From an uncultured Clostridia bacterium (GTDB lineage: Bacteria > Bacillota > Clostridia > Christensenellales > Borkfalkiaceae), in assembly GCA_944338265.1 (NCBI GenBank), contig CALVLO010000072.1:1-7769 (forward strand): a stretch of DNA of 7,769 bases, written 5' to 3'. A model generated the notes under the pieces. The model ran no database searches. It saw only the letters and a list, made by a program, of their open reading frames with translations, and was not told where the DNA came from. Within the stretch, counting starts at the first letter, position 1, and each line of letters opens with the position of its first letter. The position numbers and the translations under genes are program-made. Below are positions 1 through 6,115 of this stretch, piece after piece.

Positions 1-399
1 AAACTCATCAACCAGATCATGCTCGACGGCGAGAAGAGCGTTGCGCAGGGCATCGTGTACGATGCGTTCAAGATCATGGGGGAGAAGCTGAACATGGATC
101 CCATGGAGATCTTCAAGCAGGCGCTCTCCAACATTACGCCCGTGGTCGAGGTCAAGGCGCGCCGCGTCGGCGGTGCGAACTATCAGGTCCCCGTCGAGAT
201 CAGACCCGAGCGCCGTCAGACGCTCGCCATCCGCTGGCTCGTCATCAACACGAGAAAGCGCTCCGAGCGCGAGATGAGCAAGAAGCTCGCGGCGGAGTTG
301 ATGGACGCCTACAACAACACGGGCGGCTCCGTCAAGAAGAAGGAAGATACTCATAGAATGGCGGAAGCGAACAAGGCGTTCGCGCACTTCCGCTTCTAA
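1..399 (+). CDS. rpsG: Ribosomal protein S7, 3' part (start lies before the window)
   Basis: This is the C-terminal 132 residues of small-subunit ribosomal protein S7, which binds the 3' major domain of 16S rRNA, nucleates assembly of the 30S head and lies near the E-site tRNA. The frame is open from base 1 and begins within the family's KxINxIMLDG segment, so about 24 N-terminal residues of the usual ~156 are missing. The ATG at 19 is an internal methionine, not the start. Family landmarks visible are IVYDAF, VEVKARRVGGANYQVPVE, RPERRQTLAIRWL, the NNTGGSVKKKEDTHRMAEANKAF block and the terminal HFRF. The TAA at 397-399 is followed 12 bases later by fusA, the usual str-operon order, so the two are very likely co-transcribed. 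Nothing looks damaged. The identification is based on recognised family motifs. Confidence 0.97.
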   Translation, partial: KLINQIMLDGEKSVAQGIVYDAFKIMGEKLNMDPMEIFKQALSNITPVVEVKARRVGGANYQVPVEIRPERRQTLAIRWLVINTRKRSEREMSKKLAAELMDAYNNTGGSVKKKEDTHRMAEANKAFAHFRF

Positions 400-411
400 G
401 CGAGGGAGCTT

Positions 412-2493
412 ATGGCAAGAGAATACGATTTACAGCATACGAGAAACTTCGGCATCATGGCGCACATCGATGCGGGCAAGACGACGACGACCGAGCGCAT
501 CCTGTTCTACACGGGCAAGACGCACAAGCTCGGCGAAGTCCACGAAGGCGCCGCAACGATGGACTGGATGGTGCAGGAGCAGGAGCGCGGCATCACCATC
601 ACGTCTGCCGCGACCACCTGTATCTGGAAGGGTCATCGCTTCAACATCATCGATACGCCCGGGCACGTCGACTTCACCGTCGAAGTCGAGCGTTCGCTGC
701 GCGTTCTGGACGGCGCCGTGGCGACGTTCTGCGCAAAGGGCGGCGTCGAGCCGCAGTCCGAAACGGTGTGGCGCCAGGCGGATACCTACAAAGTTCCCCG
801 CATCGCCTACGTCAATAAGATGGACATCAACGGCGCAGACTTCTTCCGCGTGGAGAAGATGATCCGCGAGCGCCTCGGCGCAAACCCCGTGCCCGTGGAG
901 CTTCCCATCGGCAAGGAGGATACCTTCCGCGGCATCATCGACCTCATCAACATGGAGGCGGAGATCTATTACGACGATCTCGGCAAGGATTTCCGCAAGG
1001 AGCCCATCCCTGCCGACATGCAGGAGATCGCCGCGCAGTACCACGAGAAGCTCATGGAGGCGGCTGCGGACGGCGACGAGAAGCTTTTAGAGAAGTATCT
1101 CGAGACGATGGAGCTCACCGCCGAGGAGATCATTGCGGGGCTTCGCGCGCGCTGCCTGAGAATGGAGGCGGTGCCCATGCTCTGCGGTTCTTCCTATAAG
1201 AACAAGGGCGTGCAGTTCCTGCTCGACTCCGTCATCCGCTTCCTTCCCAGCCCGCTCGACGTCGATCACGTCAAGGGCATCAACCCCAAGACGGGCGAAG
1301 AGGAAGAGCGCAAAACGTCGGACGACGAGCCTTTCGCAGGGCTTGCCTTCAAGATCGCGACCGATCCGTTCGTCGGCTCGCTCGCGTACTTCCGCTGCTA
1401 TTCGGGTACGCTCGAGGCGGGTTCCTATGTGTACAACTCCACCAAGGATAAAAAGGAGCGCGTCGGCCGCCTCGTGCAGATGCACTCCAACGAGAGAAAG
1501 GAGATCGGCGAGATCTGCTCGGGCGATATCTGCGCCATCGTCGGTTTGAAGAACACGACGACGGGCGATACGCTATGCGACGAGAAGCACCCCATCATCC
1601 TCGAGAAGATGGAGTTCCCCGAGCCCGTCATCCAGCTCTCCCTCGAGCCCAAAACGAAGGCAGGGCAGGAGAAGATGACGATGGCGCTCATCAAACTTGC
1701 CGAAGAGGACCCCACGTTCAAGACGTATACCGATCAGGAGACGGGGCAGACCATCATCGCCGGCATGGGCGAGCTGCACCTCGATATCATCGTCGACAGA
1801 CTTCTGCGCGAGTTCCACGTCGAAGCCAACGTCGGCGCGCCGCAGGTCGCTTACCGCGAGACCTTCCGCAAGGAAGTGGAAGCGGAGGGCATGTACAAGC
1901 GTCAGTCGGGCGGTAAAGGTCAGTATGGTCACTGTAAAGTGCGCTTCATCCCGCTCGAGCCCGGCACGGGCTACGAGTTCGAGGATGTCACCGTCGGCGG
2001 CTCCATCCCCAAGGAGTATATCCCCGCCATCGATAAGGGCATCCAGGAGGCTGCGAGAAACGGCTTCCTTGCAGGCTACGAGATGGTGGACTTCAAGGCG
2101 CAGGTGTACGACGGAAGCTACCACGAGGTCGACTCTTCCGAAATGGCGTTCAAGATCGCAGGTTCGCTCTCCTTCAAAGACGGTATGGCAAAGGCGGGCG
2201 TCGTGCTGCTCGAGCCCATCATGAAGGTGCAGATCATCACGCCCGATGACTACTTCGGCGATCTGATGGGCAACGTCAGCTCCCGCCGCGGCACCATCAT
2301 CGGCACGGACGACAGGAACGGCGCAAAGGTCATCGATGCCGAGGTCCCGCTCTCCGAGATGTTCGGCTACGCGACCGACCTCCGCTCCCGCACGCAGGGG
2401 CGCGGTCAGTTCACGATGCAGCCCGATCACTATGCGGAAGTGCCCAAGTCCGTCTCCGAGAAGATCATCGCAGGCCGCGCAAAGAAGGCGTAA
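412..2493 (+). CDS. fusA: Elongation factor G (translocase GTPase)
   Basis: EF-G is the cytoplasmic GTPase that drives tRNA-mRNA translocation on the ribosome and helps recycle it. The 693-residue length matches canonical bacterial EF-G. The G domain shows G1 AHIDAGKT at 17-24, switch I RGITIT at 59-64, G3 DTPGH at 81-85, G4 NKMD at 135-138 and a G5-like CGSSYKNKG near 258-266. Domain II follows at about 306-400. Domain III carries GMGELHLDI at 451-459, domain IV carries QSGGKGQYGH at 498-507 and VDSSEMAFKIAGS at 573-585, and domain V carries EPIMKVQIITPDDYFGD plus SSRRG around 601-627. This is the pattern of the main translational EF-G rather than a tetracycline-resistance or EF-G2 paralogue. 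The ATG at 412 is supported by GAGGGAG at 402-408, a rather tight 3-base spacing. It sits between rpsG and tuf as in the str operon. Confidence 0.98.
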   Translation: MAREYDLQHTRNFGIMAHIDAGKTTTTERILFYTGKTHKLGEVHEGAATMDWMVQEQERGITITSAATTCIWKGHRFNIIDTPGHVDFTVEVERSLRVLDGAVATFCAKGGVEPQSETVWRQADTYKVPRIAYVNKMDINGADFFRVEKMIRERLGANPVPVELPIGKEDTFRGIIDLINMEAEIYYDDLGKDFRKEPIPADMQEIAAQYHEKLMEAAADGDEKLLEKYLETMELTAEEIIAGLRARCLRMEAVPMLCGSSYKNKGVQFLLDSVIRFLPSPLDVDHVKGINPKTGEEEERKTSDDEPFAGLAFKIATDPFVGSLAYFRCYSGTLEAGSYVYNSTKDKKERVGRLVQMHSNERKEIGEICSGDICAIVGLKNTTTGDTLCDEKHPIILEKMEFPEPVIQLSLEPKTKAGQEKMTMALIKLAEEDPTFKTYTDQETGQTIIAGMGELHLDIIVDRLLREFHVEANVGAPQVAYRETFRKEVEAEGMYKRQSGGKGQYGHCKVRFIPLEPGTGYEFEDVTVGGSIPKEYIPAIDKGIQEAARNGFLAGYEMVDFKAQVYDGSYHEVDSSEMAFKIAGSLSFKDGMAKAGVVLLEPIMKVQIITPDDYFGDLMGNVSSRRGTIIGTDDRNGAKVIDAEVPLSEMFGYATDLRSRTQGRGQFTMQPDHYAEVPKSVSEKIIAGRAKKA

Positions 2494-2508
2494 CGCCACT
2501 TTTGCGGC

Positions 2509-2532
2509 AAAAAGCGCAAAAATTTGAAAAAA
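2509..2532 (+). promoter_or_regulatory. Phased A-tracts upstream of the tuf promoter (UP-element-like)
   Basis: Three runs of A lie at 2509-2513, 2518-2522 and 2527-2532. Their centres are about 9 to 9.5 bases apart, close to one helical turn. They lie 15 to 38 bases upstream of the -35 hexamer. Known biology is that such tracts bend DNA and that AT-rich UP elements contact the RNA polymerase alpha C-terminal domain at strong promoters. That they boost tuf transcription here is inference. Confidence 0.45.
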
Positions 2533-2546
2533 TTACAATAAAGTAT

Positions 2547-2575
2547 TTGCAAAATTTTTGCGTATCGGGTATAAT
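2547..2575 (+). promoter_or_regulatory. Sigma-A-type promoter for tuf
   Basis: A -35 hexamer TTGCAA (2547-2552, 4/6 to consensus) and a perfect -10 TATAAT (2570-2575) are separated by exactly 17 bases. Transcription would start near 2582, giving a leader of about 109 bases before the tuf ATG. The promoter lies wholly in the AT-rich spacer after fusA. So tuf can be made from its own transcript as well as by read-through from the str operon, consistent with EF-Tu being needed in excess over EF-G. Confidence 0.8.
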
Positions 2576-2624
2576 AGTGTGGCAAGCGTGAAGCTTGATA
2601 TCAGCGATTGATAGATAGCTGCGC

Positions 2625-2650
2625 TTTCGGGTCCTTTACAGGGCTCGGAA
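2625..2650 (+). other. Stem-loop in the tuf 5' leader
   Basis: Bases 2625-2635 pair with 2640-2650 to give an 11-base-pair stem, including three G-U pairs, closed by a UUAC loop. No run of U follows, so it is not an intrinsic terminator. It ends 27 bases before the Shine-Dalgarno GGAGG at 2678-2682. It could stabilise the mRNA or serve as a protein-binding site. No known regulatory RNA family is recognised. Confidence 0.5.
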
Positions 2651-2690
2651 AAAGTTATCAAATTATAAAGAAAATTTGGAGGAAATCAAA

Positions 2691-3911
2691 ATGGCAAAGG
2701 CAAAATTCGACAGAAGCAAGCCCCACGTCAACATCGGTACCATCGGCCACGTTGACCACGGCAAGACCACTTTGACCGCAGCTATCACCATGGTTATGGC
2801 ATGCAAGGGTCAGGCTCAGAAGATGCGCTACGACGAGATCGACAAGGCGCCCGAAGAGAAAGCACGCGGTATTACGATCAACACCGCGCACGTCGAGTAC
2901 GAGACGGACAAGCGCCACTATGCGCACGTCGACTGCCCCGGACACGCGGACTACGTTAAGAACATGATCACGGGCGCTGCCCAGATGGACGGCGCGATCC
3001 TCGTCGTCGCTGCGACGGATGGTCCCATGCCTCAGACCCGTGAGCACATCCTGCTCGCCCGTCAGGTCGGCGTTCCCTACATCGTCGTCTTCCTGAACAA
3101 GTGCGACCAGCTCGACGATCCCGAACTTCTCGAACTCGTCGAGATGGAGATCCGCGAGCTGCTCAGCTCCTACGAGTTCCCCGGCGACGACATTCCGATC
3201 ATCAAGGGTTCCGCGCTCAAAGCGCTTGAAAAGGCGACGAGCGGCTGCTCCAACGAGGAAGTTCTTGCAGCTCCCGAGTGCCAGTGCATCCTTGAACTCA
3301 TGGATACCATCGACAGCTACATTCCTACGCCTGAGCGCGACGACAAGAAGCCTTTCCTTCTTCCCGTCGAGGACGTCTTCACCATCTCCGGCCGCGGCAC
3401 GGTTGCTACGGGCAGAGTTGAGCGTGGCGTAGCGCACGTCGGCGATCCCGCCGAGATCATTGGTCTCATCGAGAAGCCCCGCACGACGACCATCACCGGT
3501 CTCGAGATGTTCCACAAGCAGCTCGACGAGGCTATGGCGGGCGATAACGTCGGCGCTCTGCTTCGCGGCATTAACAGAACGGACGTTGAGAAGGGCCAGG
3601 TCATCGCAAAGCCCGGCACCGTTCCCACGGCTACCGTCTTCGAGGCGCAGGTCTACGTTCTTACCAAGGATGAGGGCGGCCGTCACACGGCATTCTTCAA
3701 CCACTATCGTCCTCAGTTCTTCATCCGCACGACGGATGTTACGGGTTCCATCGAGCTGCCCGCAGGCGTCGAGATGGTCATGCCCGGTGACCACGTCACG
3801 ATGACCGTCGAGCTCATCAAGCCCGTCGCCATCGAGGAAGGTCTTCGCTTCGCGATCCGCGAGGGCGGCAGAACGGTCGGTTCCGGCGTCGTCTCCAAGA
3901 TCGTCAAGTAA
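2691..3911 (+). CDS. tuf: Elongation factor Tu
   Basis: EF-Tu is the abundant cytoplasmic GTPase that delivers aminoacyl-tRNA to the ribosomal A site. From the ATG at 2691 the product has 406 residues. This start is set by GGAGG at 2678-2682, 8 bases upstream. An in-frame TTG at 2676 overlaps that site and is not used. The G domain shows GHVDHGKT (19-26), RGITIN (59-64), DCPGH (81-85), NKCD (136-139) and SALK (174-177). Domain II contains GRGTVATGRVERG (234-246) and domain III contains GGRHTAFF and the terminal REGGRTVGSGVV. The protein is about 12 residues longer than E. coli EF-Tu. Most of the extra length is an insert of roughly 11 residues at about 181-199 carrying Cys186, Cys197 and Cys199. 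Its codons favour T-ending GTT/GCT/GGT more than neighbouring genes, as expected for very high expression. It has its own promoter and terminator. Confidence 0.98.
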   Translation: MAKAKFDRSKPHVNIGTIGHVDHGKTTLTAAITMVMACKGQAQKMRYDEIDKAPEEKARGITINTAHVEYETDKRHYAHVDCPGHADYVKNMITGAAQMDGAILVVAATDGPMPQTREHILLARQVGVPYIVVFLNKCDQLDDPELLELVEMEIRELLSSYEFPGDDIPIIKGSALKALEKATSGCSNEEVLAAPECQCILELMDTIDSYIPTPERDDKKPFLLPVEDVFTISGRGTVATGRVERGVAHVGDPAEIIGLIEKPRTTTITGLEMFHKQLDEAMAGDNVGALLRGINRTDVEKGQVIAKPGTVPTATVFEAQVYVLTKDEGGRHTAFFNHYRPQFFIRTTDVTGSIELPAGVEMVMPGDHVTMTVELIKPVAIEEGLRFAIREGGRTVGSGVVSKIVK

Positions 3912-3924
3912 AACAAAGCATAAC

Positions 3925-3956
3925 AAAAGCCGCTGCTTTCGGGCAGCGGTTTTTTT
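3925..3956 (+). terminator. Intrinsic terminator after tuf
   Basis: CCGCTGC (3930-3936) pairs perfectly with GCAGCGG (3943-3949) around a six-base loop, followed by seven Ts at 3950-3956. The A run at 3925-3928 can extend the stem with the T run. It lies 14 bases after the tuf stop codon and ends the fusA-tuf transcription unit. Confidence 0.93.
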
Positions 3957-3961
3957 GCGTG

Positions 3962-3991
3962 TTGTTATTTCGATGATGATAAAAATAATAT
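3962..3991 (+). promoter_or_regulatory. Candidate promoter for the yihY-like gene (distal)
   Basis: TTGTTA (3962-3967) and TAATAT (3986-3991) are separated by 18 bases in the AT-rich spacer directly after the tuf terminator. A promoter is needed somewhere here because the terminator isolates the downstream gene. Use of this site would leave a leader of about 134 bases. Both hexamers deviate from consensus, so this is one of two candidates. Confidence 0.35.
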
Positions 3992-4071
3992 TTCGATAGA
4001 AATCTAAATAGAGTATTTTTTGCCGAAAAGCATGCGCGGCGCGCAAAGGAGAGGGGGAAAGCCTTGCTCGG

Positions 4072-4098
4072 TTGAAGCGGCGCAGCATTGCATATACT
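4072..4098 (+). promoter_or_regulatory. Candidate promoter for the yihY-like gene (proximal)
   Basis: TTGAAG (4072-4077) and TATACT (4093-4098, 5/6 to consensus) are 15 bases apart, a little short. A transcript from here would start near 4105, just upstream of GGGAGGG at 4120-4126 and the GTG at 4132. If real, it rules out the earlier in-frame TTG at 4072 as a translation start on this transcript. Confidence 0.3.
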
Positions 4099-4131
4099 GT
4101 TTGCATGGAGATGCGGGATGGGAGGGAACAT

Positions 4132-4920
4132 GTGCTCGTGCGCGCCGTGCGCAGGGGGAGGGCGGCGTGGAACGTGCTTGCGGAGCACCGCTTTACCACG
4201 GTGGCGGGGACGCTCGTCTTTTTCCTCATCATGTCGCTCATGCCCTTTCTCTTTTGGCTCACGCTGCTCTTCGGCGGGACGGATGCGCTGCTGGACCGCA
4301 TCCTCGCCATGGAGCTCTTCGGTTGGGCGCGCGAGCTCATCCTCTTTTTGCGCGAGAATGCCGCGGCGGCAGGTTCGGGCGCGGGCATCTTTCTGCTCGC
4401 CGCCACGCTGTGGTCGAGTTCGGCATTTTATTTTCATCTCAGGCGGAGCGGGGAGATTGTCTACGGCGTCTCCCGCCGCGCCAAGGGGGCGCGTGCCCGC
4501 CTTGCGGCGATCGCACTGACGCTTGCGACCATGCTCTCCGTCGCCGCCGCGGGCGGTGCGGTGCTCGCCGTCACCTTTTTCACCCGCCGTTTGCCGGCAT
4601 TCCTTTCGCTGCCCGCCGACCTTGCCGCACTGTTCGGGCTGGGCTTCCTCGCCGCATGGCTGCTGAACGGATATGCCTGTCCCTACCGCGGCGTCGCGAA
4701 GCGGCTCGCAAAGGGGAGCTTTCTTACGGCGCTCGCGTGGCTCGCCGCCTCGGCAGCGTTCGCCGTCTACCTGCGCCTGAGCGATCCCGCGCGGCTTTAC
4801 GGTGCGCTCGCGCTCGTCATCGTCTTTTTGCTCTATCTGTATTGGCTGATGATCTGCTTCACGGCGGGGCTCGTCTATAACCGTCGCGCCGTGTTCGGAA
4901 AAAAACTCTACGAAAGATAA
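4132..4920 (+). CDS. YihY/BrkB-family integral membrane protein
   Basis: This is a predicted inner-membrane protein of the YihY/BrkB family, whose biochemical function is not firmly established. From the GTG at 4132 it has 262 residues, with a basic N-terminus followed by six hydrophobic segments at about 23-48, 83-102, 123-149, 160-180, 197-214 and 222-248. The family pattern is visible in the first helix (a hydrophobic run ending SLMPFLF), in the second (LWSSSAFY followed by a basic HLRR), and in the last helix ahead of a basic tail. The start is uncertain. GTG 4132 has GGGAGGG five bases upstream and leaves a typical ~25-residue cytoplasmic lead. In-frame alternatives are TTG 4072 (+20 residues, with a purine-rich AGGAGAGGGGG 14 bases before it), ATG 4105, ATG 4111 and GTG 4138. 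It appears monocistronic, bounded by the tuf terminator and the terminator shared with serA. Family assignment is fairly sure, function is not. Confidence 0.82.
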   Translation: MLVRAVRRGRAAWNVLAEHRFTTVAGTLVFFLIMSLMPFLFWLTLLFGGTDALLDRILAMELFGWARELILFLRENAAAAGSGAGIFLLAATLWSSSAFYFHLRRSGEIVYGVSRRAKGARARLAAIALTLATMLSVAAAGGAVLAVTFFTRRLPAFLSLPADLAALFGLGFLAAWLLNGYACPYRGVAKRLAKGSFLTALAWLAASAAFAVYLRLSDPARLYGALALVIVFLLYLYWLMICFTAGLVYNRRAVFGKKLYER

Positions 4921-4944
4921 AAACCCGCACGGGTGCGGGTTTTT
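4919..4944. terminator. Bidirectional intrinsic terminator between yihY-like gene and serA
   Basis: CCCGCA (4924-4929) pairs with TGCGGG (4934-4939) around a four-base CGGG loop. The stem is flanked by AAAAA (4919-4923) and TTTTT (4940-4944), so it works as a terminator read from either side. The yihY-like TAA overlaps the A run, and the serA stop lies 19 bases away on the other strand. One element therefore ends both convergent units. Confidence 0.92.
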
Positions 4945-4963
4945 GTGTTTATTGGGGTGCCGA

Positions 4964-6115
4964 TCAGAGCTGACGGACGCGGATGACGTCTTTCACGCCG
5001 CGGATCAGATCGATGCTCGCCTTGGAGGGAACTTCGTCGAGATCGAGCACCAAATAGGCGTATTCGCCCTTGCTCTGATCCTGCATGTGCGCGACGTTGA
5101 TGCCCTGCGCGGAGATGATCGAAAGGATCTTGGAGAGGATCTCTTTCACGTTCTTGTGGTGCACGCAGACGCGGCATGCGCTCGTCCGCGGCATGGAGAC
5201 GGCGGGATAGTTGACGCTGTTGGTGATGTTGCCGTTCTCGAGGTAATCTTTGAGCTCGTTTGCCGCCATAAAGGCGCAATTATCCTCCGCCTCGGGCGTG
5301 CTTGCGCCGAGGTGGGGCACGCAGAGGATGTTCTCCTTGCCGAGCAGCGTCTCATCGGGGAAGTCGGTGATATAGCGGGAGACCTTTCCGCTTTCGACTG
5401 CCTCCGCCATGTCCGCGCTCACAACGAGGTCGCCGCGGGAGTTGTTGATGACGACGACGCCGTCCTTGCAGGAAGCGAGCGTCTTCTTGTTGAACATGCC
5501 CTTGGTATCGGGCGTGAGGGGGACGTGCACGGTGATGAAGTCGCAGTTTTGGAAAATATCGGCGAGGTTAGCGGTAAATTCCACCCGCCTGTCGATCATC
5601 CACGCGCTCTTCACGGAGATGAAGGGGTCGTAGCCCAGCACGCTCATGCCGAGGTGGATGGCGGCGTTGGCGACCATCGCACCGATGGCACCCAGCCCGA
5701 TGACGCCCAGCTTCTTGCCCATGATCTCCTGCCCGACGAACTTCCCCTTGCCCTTTTCAACGAGCTTGGAGATGCCCTCCTGCCCCTTTAAGGTCTGCGC
5801 CCAATTGGCGCCGTCCACGATCTTCCTGCCACCCAAAAAGAGTTCGCACAGCACAAGCTCTTTTACGGCGTTGGCGTTCGCACCCGGGGTGTTGAAAACG
5901 ACGATGCCCTTTTCCGTGCACTTTTCGATGGGGATGTTGTTCACGCCCGCGCCCGCACGCGCCACGGCGAGCAGGTTCTCGCCGAGGGGGTACTCGTGCA
6001 TCGCAAAGGAACGGAGCATGATGCCTTCGGGATTTTCCGCCTTGTCCGAATATTCATAGCCCGCGAACACGCTGTCCGCGACGGGGCTGATGGCGTTGAG
6101 CTTTAAGACCTTCAT
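4964..6115 (-). CDS. serA: D-3-phosphoglycerate dehydrogenase with C-terminal ACT domain
   Basis: It catalyses NAD-dependent oxidation of 3-phosphoglycerate to 3-phosphohydroxypyruvate, the committed step of serine synthesis, in the cytoplasm. The 383 residues form an N-terminal substrate-domain part (about 1-90), a Rossmann domain with GLGAIG at 140-145 and the NAD-ribose acid likely Asp163, and an ACT domain from about 313 to the end. Catalytic residues fit the 2-hydroxyacid dehydrogenase triad: Arg227 in NNSRG, Glu255 in DFPDE and His268 in PHLGAST. It lacks the extra intervening domain of long SerA forms. The ACT domain suggests allosteric feedback, most likely by serine, by family analogy. 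The ATG at 6115 directly follows the serC stop (TAAATG). Its Shine-Dalgarno AAGGAG (6125-6130) lies inside the end of serC, so translation is probably coupled. A related hydroxyacid dehydrogenase is possible, but the serC partner makes SerA much the likeliest. Confidence 0.94.
   Translation of the reverse strand: MKVLKLNAISPVADSVFAGYEYSDKAENPEGIMLRSFAMHEYPLGENLLAVARAGAGVNNIPIEKCTEKGIVVFNTPGANANAVKELVLCELFLGGRKIVDGANWAQTLKGQEGISKLVEKGKGKFVGQEIMGKKLGVIGLGAIGAMVANAAIHLGMSVLGYDPFISVKSAWMIDRRVEFTANLADIFQNCDFITVHVPLTPDTKGMFNKKTLASCKDGVVVINNSRGDLVVSADMAEAVESGKVSRYITDFPDETLLGKENILCVPHLGASTPEAEDNCAFMAANELKDYLENGNITNSVNYPAVSMPRTSACRVCVHHKNVKEILSKILSIISAQGINVAHMQDQSKGEYAYLVLDLDEVPSKASIDLIRGVKDVIRVRQL

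Noticed and set aside
1573..2499. Antisense 308-codon frame over the 3' half of fusA
   Set aside because: It is a shadow of a GC-rich coding sequence. Its translation is rich in His, Asp, Leu and Arg as expected for a reverse reading, and no ribosome binding site was seen.
2500..2521. Inverted repeat TTTTGCG/CGCAAAA just after the fusA stop
   Set aside because: The stem is mostly A-T with an 8-base loop and no T-run after it, so it is unlikely to terminate. The A-runs are better explained as part of the tuf promoter region.
2588..2611. Seven-codon leader peptide starting GTG in the tuf leader
   Set aside because: It has no Shine-Dalgarno, starts six bases after the predicted transcript start, and shows no regulatory codon run.
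2658..4406. Very long open frame (582 codons) on the - strand across tuf and the following spacer
   Set aside because: It mirrors tuf in the opposite strand, where strong codon bias suppresses stops. It runs through the tuf terminator and promoter region, and the translation is low-complexity Arg/Asp/Val-rich with no family features.
4020..4880. 286-codon frame overlapping the yihY-like gene in another frame
   Set aside because: Its translation is Arg/Ala/Cys-rich with no membrane pattern, while the other frame gives a clean six-helix family protein.
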